From contig BSQZ01000080.1 in the NCBI GenBank assembly GCA_033239005.1, forward strand, positions 222,501 to 286,500: DNA of 64,000 nt. Direction: 5' to 3'. The DNA is from Lamellibrachia satsuma (lineage: Eukaryota; Annelida; Polychaeta; Sabellida; Siboglinidae). Every line of letters begins with the position of its first letter. Positions within the stretch are counted from its first letter, which is position 1. Below, piece by piece: positions 11,790 through 23,700 of the stretch. The position numbers and the translations under genes were made by a program. The notes below the pieces were generated by a model. The model was not told the origin of the DNA. It made no database searches and saw only the letters and a list, made by a program, of their open reading frames with translations.

Positions 11790-13385
11790 AACTTCATAGT
11801 TGATGTAGTATATCAAATAGTTGATGTAGTATATCAAATAGTGGATGTAGTATATCAAATAGTTGATGTAATACATCAAATAGTGGATGTAGCACATCAA
11901 ATAGTGGATATAATACATAGTGGATGTAGCACATAACATAGTGGATGTAGTACATCAAATAGTGAATGTAGTATATCAAATAGTTGATGTAATACATCAA
12001 ATAGTGGATGTAGCACATCAAATAGTGGATGTAATACATAGTGGATGTAGTATATTAAATAGTGGATGTAGTACATCAAATAGTGAATGTAGTATATCAA
12101 ATAGTGGATGTAGCACATCAAATAGTGGATGTAATACATAGTGGATGTAGCACATAACATAGTGGATGTAGCACATAAAATAGTGAATGTAGTATATCAA
12201 ATAGTGGATGTAGTATATCAAATAGTTGATGTAATACATCAAATAGTGGATGTAGCACATCAAATAGTGGATGTAGCACATCAAATAGTGGACGTGGTAT
12301 ATGAAATAGTGAATGCAGTATATAAAATAGTGGATGTAGTATATCAAATAGTGGATGTAGCACATCAAATAGTGGATGTAATACATAGTGGATGTAGTAT
12401 ATCAAATAGTGGATGTAGTACATCAAATAGTGAATGTAGTATATCAAATAGTGGATGTAGCACATCAAATATTGAATGTAATACATAGTGGATGTAGCAC
12501 ATCAAATAGTGGATGCAGCACATAAAATAGTGAATGTAGTATATCAAATAGTGGATGTAGTATATCAAATAGTGAATGTAGTACATCAAATAGTGGATGT
12601 AGTATATCAAATAGTGGATGTAGCACATCAAATAGTGAATGTAATACATAGCGGATGTAGCACATAAAATAGTGGATGTAGCACATAAAATAGTGAATGT
12701 AGTATATCAAATATTGGATGTAGTATATCAAATAGTGGATGTAGCACATCAAATAGTGAATGTAGTATATCAAATAGTGGATGTAGCACATCAAATAGTG
12801 GATGTAGTATATCAAATAGTGGATGTAGCACATCAAATAGTGGATGTAACACATCAAATACTGGATGTAGTATATCAAATAGAGGATGTAGCACATCAAA
12901 TAGTGGATGTAGCACATCAATTAATGGATGTAGTATATCAAATAGTGGATGTAGCACATCAAATTGTAGATATTGTACAAATAGTGGATGTAGTATATCA
13001 AATAGTGGATGTAGCACATCAAATAGTAGATGTAGCACATCAAATAGTGGATGTAGTACATCAAATAGTGGATGTAGCACATCAAATAGTAGATATTGTC
13101 CATCAAGTAGTGGATGTAGTATATCAAATAGTAGATGTAGCACATAAAATAGTGGATGTAATACAGTGGATGTAGCACATAAAATAGTGGATGTAGTACA
13201 TCAAATAGTGGATGTAGTACATCAAACAGTGGATGTAGTATATCAAATAGTGGATGTAGTACATCAAATAGTAGATGTACAGCATGTAGTACATAAAATA
13301 CTGGATGTAGTATATTAAATAGCAGATGTAGTATGTCAAATAGTGAATGTAGTATATCAAATAATGGATGTAGTGTATCAATGGT
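11790..13385. repeat. 21-bp satellite, about 75 copies
   Basis: Unit GTGGATGTAGTATATCAAATA with regular variants (agcacatc, agtacatc, aatacatc). Each unit holds a near-palindrome GATGTAGYACATC. The open frames on both strands simply reflect the period of 7 codons. Confidence 0.95.
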
Positions 13386-13389
13386 CCCT

Positions 13390-13560
13390 CTTCAGTTAAA
13401 TTTTTTTGCTCGTCTCATTTCACACAAAAATCAAACAAATTTGTTATTTAGTTTTGGTAAAGTCAATTGTGTCAGTGATTCTAACACAAGCGTGCTGTCC
13501 TTTATTAAACTGACTGCTATGGGCAAAATCAATTGAGGCGGGACTTTTAAAGGCAAAACC
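13390..13560 (-). mobile_element. Partial copy of an unclassified dispersed repeat
   Basis: The ttttgctcgtctcatttca end matches the end of the element at 31715-32180 (ttttgctagtctcatttca). The far end (ctttattaaac...gaggcggga...ttttaa) also resembles it. The middle is diverged. Confidence 0.45.
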
Positions 13561-13925
13561 TACAACGCCACTTTTAGAAGCTCAGAACTGGTATCCTGTT
13601 GGAAGCCATGACTTCTACTACTTCATAAAATTCACTGTTATAGATTGTTATCTGGTTGGTGCTTCCTGTATCATACATTGACTGCAGGCATAATTGCACA
13701 GTACAACTGTTTGCGTGTGTGCATGTGTGCATAAAATAATCCATAGATGACTGGGCACAATCAATGGTAAGGAGGTTCAGATGGCCTGATTTAACAGTCA
13801 TGTAAAGTCATTTATATCTCCATAACACAAATTCGAACTCGATTTATACCGAGTATATTCATGTCAATCAAATCTACTTATTCGTGTACCGCATGTATTC
13901 TATCACAACTTTATTATATTACAAC
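13561..13925. other. No gene recognised
   Basis: Ordinary AT-rich sequence between a repeat fragment and a LINE. Confidence 0.5.
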
Positions 13926-13939
13926 AAAATCAACCAGCC

Positions 13940-15275
13940 TAGATTCCTTCCAGAAATAGGCTTAGGCTGTCTTGTAGTTTTAAACATATTCACGCTGCTA
14001 GCAGTTACACAATCTGTAGACAATTTGTTCCATTCATTTATTGTCCTCTGTGAGAACGAGTGCTTCCTGATGTCCAATCTACATTGATCCTTTACTAATT
14101 TTACCTCATGTCCTCTAGTTCTGCTATTCTTCTTGAGTGACAAAAACATATTTCTATCAATATTTTCATACCCATTCAATATCTTAAAAACTTCAATCTG
14201 ATCTCCTCTTAACCTCCTTGTCTCTAGAGTTGTTAAACCACATTCTTTCAGGCGTTCTTCATAACTAAGGTCTCTAAGTTCTGGAATCATTTTAGTTGCT
14301 CTCCTTTGTATGCATTCAAGCGTATCTATATCCTTCTTATGATATGGTCTCCATGCTTGTATACAGTATTCTAAATGAGGTCTAACTAGTGCTTTATAAA
14401 GAGGTATAATTAACTTTTTTCCCTTGTATGTTATGTTTCTTCTAATCAATCCAAGAATTTGATTACCCTTTGAAGCTGCAATACCACACTGCTCTGAAAC
14501 TTTCATATCAGCGCTTATTGTAACTCCTAAGTCCTTTTCTTTTACAGTAGTACCCAGAACAGTATCTCCCATTTTATAGTTTACATTCAAGTTCCCATGT
14601 CCTGTATGTAGGCATTTACATTTCCCAAAATTGAACAGCATCTGCCATTTCTCAGACCATTTCACTAATCTGTCTAGATCTTTTTGTAAATGTTGTTTAT
14701 CACCATCAGTATTAACCTTTCTAAACAGTTTTGTGTCATCTGCAAATTTCAGTACGTTACTTGTTATACTGTCGTCCAAGTCATTGATATAAATTAAGAA
14801 TAATATAGGTCCTAATACTGATCCTTGAGGTACCCCACTCAAAACCGATTTCCAATTTGAAACTTCTCCATCTACTACAACTCGTTGTCTTCTGTCAGTC
14901 AGCCATTGTTCTATCCAGTCAGTTATGCTATCCCCGATACCATGGGCTTTTAATTTAAGTAGTAATCTTTGATGTGGCACTTTGTCAAAATCTTTCTGAA
15001 AATCTAAGTAGATAATATCTACTGGCGATCCCACGTCTATCCACTTAGTGATTTCTTCCAAAAAACATAACATATTTGTTAAGCATGACATCGCTTTAAG
15101 GAATCCATGTTGAGATGAATTTAATAATTCATGCTTAACGAGGAAGTCCACCATATGGTCTTTAATTAACCTTTCTAATAATTTACAAATCACTGACGTT
15201 AAACTCACTGGTCTGTAATTCTCTGACTTATTTCTCGAACCCTTTTTAAAGAATGGTATGATGTAGTGTTGGTAT
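13940..15275 (-). mobile_element. CR1-like LINE, 5'-truncated, RT largely intact
   Basis: The minus-strand frame 15208-13919 encodes about 420 residues of reverse transcriptase. Seen in order: a fragment of the start (FFKKGSRNKSENYRPVSLTS, partly outside the long frame), FLVKHELLNSSQHGF, YLDFQKDFDKVPHQ, SGVPQGSVLGPILFLIYIND, FADDTKL with the catalytic [16 protein letters not shown], and a C-terminal [19 protein letters not shown] block. The 5' endonuclease is missing. One change at a usual alanine (QKDFDKV) is visible. The C-terminus reads into a different sequence after VNMFK. Confidence 0.9.
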
Positions 15276-15607
15276 ATCTCATAGAAGTATAAACATGGGG
15301 GTTCTTCAAATATCTAGGAAAATACTAATTGGGAATACAACAACCTGGGCACATGGTAAAATGGCAGTTAGTGTAATTATCTAGTCTACACAAATCTTTA
15401 AATACATGTTTGTAATAGCTACCATTAACAGCATTGTGGCTATTTTAACAGATGTACAACATCAATTAAACTTGTCTTCATAATTTCTTGTAATTATGAA
15501 AATATCTCTTCATAAACATGTAAGCATATTGTTTTCTTTGTAGCAGCAATATGCTTTAAATGGAAACAAAGTCATGGTTTCGGACCTATACACCTGTAGG
15601 ATTTATT

Positions 15608-16065
15608 AAAACAACCATTTGCAACTACAATAAAGAATATCATGCCAGTGGTTTACTAGGAAAACCTTCTTGAACACACAGCATCTTAATTTCACGGGCT
15701 GCGCCATATTTGTAAACAACTACTCCTATGCTTGCCAATAGGATATGGCCATGCCATTTACATACAAACTCAACTTATGTGATATATTTTGGCCTTTGTT
15801 TACTAAACTAGTCCACTCTCTGACATAATATCCCATTTGATTGAGACTTTGTGTTGGTTGTGTGTGTACCGGCCACGCTTAATACGTCACGTGATAGTCT
15901 AGGCTACCTCTTTTTAAACTGCACATGCACTTATCGGTCACGCTCCTTAACATGTCAGTCCTCACTCAACTGGAGAATTTACTAGAATAAACCCCACTTT
16001 TAGAACACATTCTGAGTAAACCACTGGCGTGATATTCTTGATTTTAGTTGCACATGGTTAGTTTT
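15608..16065. mobile_element. Possible MITE with about 50-bp terminal inverted repeats
   Basis: 15608-15656 and 16015-16065 are inverted copies: TGCAACTA then AATAAAGAATATCATGCC on the left against TGCAACTAAAATCAAGAATA on the complement of the right. The arms match in all but a few positions, including CCAGTGGTTTACT. No transposase lies inside the roughly 360-bp interior and no clear target-site duplication was found. Confidence 0.6.
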
Positions 16066-17680
16066 TGTTCTCTTTCACTTATACGACAAGAGCAGCTATT
16101 ACAAGTTATATTGTGTTTTCTACATACATGCAATATTAATTTATTACATAAATTATGAATGTATCTTGTACAGATACTCAGCCTCGCCGTCAAATGAGAA
16201 CTTTCATAGTCCTACGCTAGTTGCCGGTCTACCTGGTATCAAGGTACCAGATCAATAGCTACCAGTTGTGTTTTTTTAATAACATTTCAGTTTTATTTAT
16301 TTGAGAAACCAATACATGTTCAAATTTAACAAGGTGGTACAAGTTTGATGACAATGGCTACAAAAGAAACACGTAAATCGTGCCACTGAATTGGGAAGAC
16401 AGGTCTGTCATGATAAAAACAGCTCAACCTTAACCATCTGACACAGGAATAATATATTTACAAAAGAAAAGGAAGAATCAAAAATCAATGCAATTGTGAC
16501 AGGTAATATTAATATTCATGGTTTCTCCAGCTGATGGAAAGTAAAACTACACTTCATGCTACAACTGTACAACAAAATACTTGGTACAAAGTAAAATTGC
16601 ACCACACATTTTAAGAACAGTAATAAAAATATCAATTTAAGTATCAAATTAACAAACTCCGCAAGAGTATAGCACAAGAACAAGATGCAGGTAGATGTGT
16701 TAAAAAGAACTTAAAAAGAAAGCTGGCCAGTTACATAAATAGAAGACTGCAACAAATCACTGTTAACATCCACAGTTAAGTAACATGGGAATATCGTAAA
16801 GTTGACAAAGTTATGGAAAAGTAATCATGCATGAAAAGATAGCTGAAGATGTCTATGATGGAAAGTAGCAGAGCCAAGGGACAGACAGGGCAGACAACCA
16901 ACATACATATGGAACATTTTAATAATATAACTTTTGTCAATTAGTCCAACAAGCTACACATTCTATGTGGCTAATTGTCTATACAAATTTTTTTTTTACA
17001 AAACAAATGTACAAATATATGTATATTAACATATAATACACAGAGATCATATGTGGACATTTTGTGGTATCGTTTCTGGTTTTGATTATCACTGTTTTTT
17101 CCATTACTATACCTGGATCCAACAAATGGATGTAAACTCTCAAGTAGCAGGAACTGTCAATTGAACGGACAGTGAAGGTAGATCTAGCAACAAGCACTAG
17201 TTTACATGAGAGATTTGTGCACCAGTTGGATGAGTAACATCATGTTGCATGACAGTGTGCAAGTAAATTATCTGTGTGCTTAGACGAGTGATACTGCAAC
17301 TTACATTTTGACTTGTGCTAATTCCTATTTGAGCTTTGATGAAAGGTCATGATGGGTGCAGTGGTTCCTGATTGGCTTCAAATTTTCAATGACTATCAAT
17401 AAAATTTGACCCAGTCCCAAATTGGAATTCCCAATTCCACCAATGTAATTGTAGCCAGAAATTGGCCTCACTAATCAGTCTTGTGATGTCGTTTACATGA
17501 CCAATTCTTGCACTGCGATACCATGCAACACTGCTTTGGCCGACCAACTGGGCAATTAATCGCTCATGTAAACCGGTTTTAATATGACTAGTAGTAGACA
17601 CCTTCTGCCAGACAAGACAGTGATCTACTACAGTCTCAATACCTGTGAATCTGCTGATGGTTAATAAAACCGTCACTTCA
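16066..17680. other. No gene recognised
   Basis: AT-rich sequence without a convincing exon, RNA gene or tandem array. Short inverted motifs (for example ctggtatcaaggtaccag near 16240) are the only structure seen. Confidence 0.5.
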
Positions 17681-18020
17681 TTTGTATTGTCTTACACTGT
17701 TGACAGTCAATTAGTGTATCATCATGATACAACAGTGTCTGATACATATTTGTATTGTCTTACACTGTTGACAGTCAATTAGTGTATCATCATGATACAA
17801 CAGTGTCTGATACATATTTGTATTGTCTTATACTGTTGACAGTCAATTAGTGTATCATCATGATACAACAGTGTCTGATACATATTTGTATTGTCTTACA
17901 CTGTTGAAAGTCAATTAGTGTATCATCATGATACAACAGTGTCTGATACATATTTGTATTGTCTTACACTGTTGACAGTCAATTAGTCTATCATCATGAT
18001 ACAACAGTGTCTGATACACC
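17681..18020. repeat. 68-bp palindromic minisatellite, 5 copies
   Basis: Each unit carries nested inverted repeats: ACACTGTT ... AACAGTGT enclosing the near-palindrome GTATCATCATGATAC. The copies differ by only one or two bases. Confidence 0.95.
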
Positions 18021-18654
18021 TTTGCTTGTAATGATACAGCACAATTAGCATGTTTTCACAATTGACACACTGATGACACCCTTACACGTCATTATATCAC
18101 TGTGTCACAAACTGCATGACAGTTCTGACACAGTGGGTCAATGGCGTGGCTCACCATTTTGTAAAACATTATTACTACTAACTGAATCACAGCATCTGGC
18201 ATATGGGAAGGAAGAGCCATAGATCTGTTCTACCCAGTGTCGATCGCATACAGGGGTAGACGTGTAACCTGGCAAGGACACACACAGTCGTCGTCTCTAT
18301 GTCTAACCCACCAATGGGGTGAATGCACCCAGTTCGACAATACTCTAGTCACATTATACATGTGACTAATACAGACGTGTGAGCTGCAACGGAAGAAGAA
18401 ACCAAGATATTATAGTAACATCAATCATGTATCACAAATACACTAAATGTGTATGTGAACATATACTTCTTAAAATAATGACTACAGCTGTACATAGATC
18501 CCAGTCATGCACAAAACCATTATATGCTGTGTCACCACTAATACAACAGAAATACACTGGAGTGTACCATAATCAGCTGTATAATCTGACCGGACCGGTG
18601 TGGCATGTATCATTACTGGTACCTCCAAGAGACATAGTTAATATCAGCCTCTGT
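18021..18654. other. Flank of RING gene, no gene recognised
   Basis: Scattered TGTATCAT/GATACA motifs continue from the 68-bp array. No coding signal is supported. Confidence 0.45.
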
Positions 18655-19007
18655 ACCTAGCATGACACACTCAGATGATACTGTTAATAACCTTGGATAT
18701 TTATGAGATATACATGTGACCGTTACAGTGATGTATTTTTATTTAGATTGAGCAGTCTTAGGGTGTATCATAACTGATAAATCCAAATTATCTTGGTGAA
18801 ATCCTTGTAACTGAGTGAGTGATACTTGAAAATTATCTTTATTATATTTTCATGACAAATGGCACAGCCTTGGGTCGTATCATGGTTTGTACACCCATAT
18901 GATCTTGGTGATATCCTTGTGACACATGGATGAGATGAAGTGTATCATGAATGATACACCCAGATTATCTTGGATATATAATAAATATTACATTTGCAAC
19001 AGATGTA
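18655..19007 (-). repeat. Degenerate copies of the last RING-gene coding block in its 3' flank
   Basis: Segments near 18660, 18760, 18872 and 18939 repeat the pattern of 19004-19060 (gtatcatg...ga...cc..atgatcttggtgatatccttgtgaca against the coding version gtatcatgaatggtag...gatgatctcggtgatgtcgttacgaca). They lie just past the stop codon on the minus strand and are not open. Confidence 0.6.
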
Positions 19008-19192
19008 TCATGAATGGTAGACTCGGATGATCTCGGTGATGTCGTTACGACAGATGGGACAGGCGTCGTTCCGGTTGAGTAGTGATTTGGCACACTGGCT
19101 GCACGTCACCATGTGGTGACAAGGACAGAGCAGACAGTCACGGTGACGGTCCATGCAGATTGCACAGTCATGTTCGTGCTCAACGAACGATA
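19008..19192 (-). CDS. HADH-RING terminal exon (RING finger)
   Basis: Acceptor attgcag (tactgcaat on plus). The split Val codon joins the previous exon. It encodes CAIC ... [10 protein letters not shown] ... CPIC, then [10 protein letters not shown] and TGA at 19010-19008. The C-terminal tail after the last cysteine pair is short, as in MUL1, LRSAM1 and neuralized-type RINGs. Confidence 0.92.
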
Positions 19193-20264
19193 CTGCAATG
19201 ACAAGCTTATACACTCAGGAACATTGGACTTTGCCAACAGCAGACAAATGTTTACAGATTGCAGCTTCAAAGGGTAATCAAATTCTTGGGCTGATTAGGA
19301 GAAATATAACATAAAAGGAAAAAAGCTAATTATACCTCTGTATAAAGCAATAGTTAGACCTCATTTAGAATATACAAGCGTGGAAATCATATCATAAGAA
19401 AGATATAGATGCACTTGAACGCATACAGAGGAGAGACCTTAGTTATGAGCAACACCACATACAATTAATGATTGGTCCATTGCTAATTTATTCTGTTATG
19501 CTAATCCAGCAGAGCTGGGTGACGCGCTCTGTGACCCACTTTGCTGCCTCCATATTTTGAACCAATCAGCGCGCACCAGCTGCGCGACGCTACAGATTTC
19601 AAACTTGGACTAGCCACTTCGTTTTGTGAAAGCATACGGAGTGGATGCGCTTTGAAAATTTGTCCCACCCTCCTCCCCATCTTTCTCCCTGTGGTATGTT
19701 TACTTGTTAGCAGCAATTGTACATCTTTGGTGGAAGTGGGGTGTTCATGTCTCAAAGCTTTCCCATTTTTTGATTGCGATAGTGGACATGGGAGTTTTGG
19801 CTTTCCCAGAAGTGTTCACGGGTTTTAACGCTGGGACGCAGCTCGCTTCCCTTCCACCTTGGATTTTAGAACTGTTCGTGTAGCGAATTGGCCCCACCTT
19901 TGTAGTTATTCCAGTTAGAGCTAGTGTATTTTTAAGCAGGTAGTTGTATTCATAGACTGCGTGATAGCATGTAGGGCATTATTCTATTTGGTTTAAGGGT
20001 GTTCCATAACAATAGTAATGCCATTGTTTCTTTTATTTGTTCTAGGAATACTGCTACTGCTTTGTGGTGAAATGTGGGCTCTATTGAACCCGACGTCCAG
20101 GAGGCTCGCATGGGGCGTAGTCAGCCTGGCGTTGGGTTGTGGAGCCCACATTTCTTTGTTTTACATTTCTTTGAAAAGTGGGCTTACCCTTAATCCCCAC
20201 AATAAACGTCATTCATTTGGCCTTTTCATATCTCTATATCTGTGTTGTGTTGTTGATTGCATAA

Positions 20265-20347
<83 letters not shown>

Positions 20348-20534
20348 TAACATTGCAGCTTGATGGGCCACCAGGTCCGGAGGCGTTAGGGAGATAGATA
20401 ACATAATTATCATTGCATCAAAGTTTACATTGGTTAGTAGTTAACAAAACAAAGTCTCCTAAATTTAGGCACATTACATTCTTATCATTAGACAAAAAAG
20501 GTGTATCAAAATAACAGCAAAACACACACATATT

Positions 20535-20567
<33 letters not shown>

Positions 20568-20628
20568 GTATATATATACAACTATATATATATATATATA
20601 TATAATATATAATATACATGCATGCATT

Positions 20629-20719
<91 letters not shown>

Positions 20720-23700
20720 GCATGCATGTATGTGTGTTATAGATTCACCATCATAACTACCCAAGTTGTAAGCTAACCAATCTTGACAAATTTAATTTCC
20801 AACTACATCATTCAGAAGCAAACAACCCTAGACACTAGGTACAAGACCATACAAGTGATTTAGACCTGGCGTTCTTGTGTAGCAATACGTACCTAGTTCT
20901 GAGTCTGAGGTGGGGGTCACATTGCCGTTGTGCCCAAGGGTAGGGACGGTGTTCTCAAAGTAGTTACCCAGACCACAAGAACTCTTCACCTGCTCAATAC
21001 GAGCTGCAAAATTCAAATTTGTAACATCATAACACGGCACAGGATTGCTACTTCCTCAAAAGTAAATCTTATTTTGTTTTGATTTGTTATGAAAATTCAT
21101 GCATGGTTTATTTTCTTTTAAACCGTCACAGTTGAAATTGTATTTTGTGGTTACAAATTATGTATACCTATGTTTCAGCAACCCTTCAACAGATCATAAT
21201 CAACTTTTCAACATATGTTGTTTGTGTGAAATGAAGGCAAAATTATAGATTTCAATTCATTTGCACATTGGTAACCATAGTAACTACTTATAGCCTGGTT
21301 AATATATAATGCCTAAATGGAGGGGGGGAAGTCGTGTGCCAAAATGAGCAAATATTTTTTCCATTCCAAACATTTTTGACATGTAATCATGCGTTGTGAA
21401 TACATTTCAGTTCCACATAATATGATATTTGTACAACTTGGTGGCGAAGAACAGAAAAATAATTTTGTTTTCAAAATAACTCACCATGCATATTATAATG
21501 ACTAAACAACTAGTAAATGTTTGAGCTATCTAGTATCAAAACTTCTTCCGTGGGACGTTACGCAGATGCACATTTTGGCACCTGACTTCACCTCCGTTTA
21601 TGCATGACATGTGTGTCAGACCTTAAATGGTTACCATGGTTACCAAAACGCAAATGAGCTGAACTTCATAAGTTTGCCTTCATTTCACACAGATAGCATC
21701 TGTTAAAAATTTGGCAATGATCTGTTGAAGGGTTGCTGAGATATGGGAATACACGTATTGTCGAGGAGCTTGTTAAGAGAACTAGTGCCAGTAAATACTG
21801 AATGCTAGCTACCCATGGAGAAAAACCATTGTTCTTGGTAAAACCATATTCTTGGTAAAACACTGTTCTTGTTCAAACCATGTGCAAAATCCTAGTAACA
21901 TTCTACCTTAAATCTCACCTTCCTCCTTTCCCTTTGCTCTCCCCTTTCTTACTCCCAAACAAACAATATTTTCTTCATAACAAATTCAGATAAACTATTT
22001 AAAGTTATTTAGTCTATAAAATACACCATTTTCATATCAGATGTACATCTAAACACAATGTATTTTTAATTAATCTATTGTTGCATTATGTCTACTCAAC
22101 ATTCACACTGCTGATAAGAATATTTTGCCTACCCTGCACCCTAGCTTCCCTCTGCTCCTCATTAAGAATGAGAGGCTGGTCGCCCGACCGGAAGAACAAA
22201 GTCTTTCCCATCTGTTCCAGAATCATCCGTACTGCAAATATCAACACACATAATTAAATCTCAGACTTTAATTCAATGTTTACGCTTATCTCGCTGGATC
22301 TGGTAAAAAATCTGAAAAAAGGAGCAAAATTGTCTCGATCAATGACCCATGGCTACTCATACTTTCACAAATTACCCAACCTAATGATCAAAGTCACAAG
22401 TTACCCAATCTAACGATCAAAGTCACAAGTTACCCAATCTAACGATCAAAGTCACAAGTTACCCAATCTAACGATCAAAGTCACAAGTTACCTGATCTAA
22501 CGATCAAAGTCACAAGTTACCCGATCTAACGATCAAAGTCAGAAGTTACCCAATCTAACGATCAAAGTCAGAAGTTACCCAATCTAACGATCAAAGTCAG
22601 AAGTTACTTGATCTAATGATCAAAGTAACAAGTTATCCAATCTAATGATCAAAGTCACAAGTTACCTGATCTAATGATCAAAGTCACAAGTTACACAATC
22701 TAACAATCAAAGCCACTTCTTCTGATGATCTTAACAAAAGTGTGTACTCTTTTATTAAACCAACACCACATATTACTTAAACTATTCACGCATTACAGCG
22801 TTGAACGTCAACAAACCTGATTCACAAATGGCTAAATGAATAGAGGAGGGAGCTTTAAACAGTAACTAACAAGTAAAGTGAACAGTAACTAACACATAAG
22901 GTGAACAGTAACTAACAAGTAAGGTGAACAGTAACTAACAAGTAAGGTGAACAGTAACTAACAAGTAAGGTGAACAGTAATTAACAATTAAAGTGATTAG
23001 TAACTAACAAGTAAAATTAACAGTAACTAACAATTAAAGTGAATGGCAACTAACAAGTAAAGTGCACTTATATGAGAAAACAAAAATATTGAGTAAAAGT
23101 TGTAATGAACCAATCAGCAACTGAGTAGATCTAATATTGTAAAGTGCTGAGTGACTCTAAAATGTAATACATAATTACATTTCTAATAAACCAACCAATG
23201 ACTGACTGTCAAGATTGGATTGCATTCCAATGGATTGGTTTCCAATATATTCCATGGACTGTCAAAATAGGTTTGATTTCCAATTAGCCAATTAGTATGT
23301 GAACCAGTCTGTCAGCTAGTATGTCAGCCAATCTGTCAACTAGTGACTCACAAGTGTCTAGAACGTTTGGATTTTGATGTTTATTTTGATGTTTATTTAG
23401 GATCACAATGTTATGAAATTGTATCCCATACACAGCACATAACATGACGAAGAACATAATATAAGATACAACGTTTTTCATGCACCCATGAAAAGTGCAA
23501 TAAGACTCGATAAAGTGCTTATTGAATTTGAAGTATGCAAGGCTTTCTTGAAACATATTTTAGATGTTGAGTTTACAATGAGTTCAGGTGATCTGTTCCA
23601 GGTGGACACAACTCGATTACAAAAACCTCGAGTCAAAATATTAGTATTTAAAATGGGATTGTTACAAGATATGAGGTTACTTCCAGTTACATTGACGTGT

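Noticed and set aside
11742..13381. Tyr/His-rich ORFs on both strands
   Set aside because: Consequences of the 21-bp satellite.
19541..19828. 95-codon ORF and the hydrophobic ORF at 20018-20350
   Set aside because: They sit in a probable mobile insert, run into AT repeats and show no domain.
22362..22715. CRISPR-like regular repeats
   Set aside because: Tandem units without unique spacers in a eukaryotic intron. The same applies to the 13-bp array at 46525 and other short arrays.
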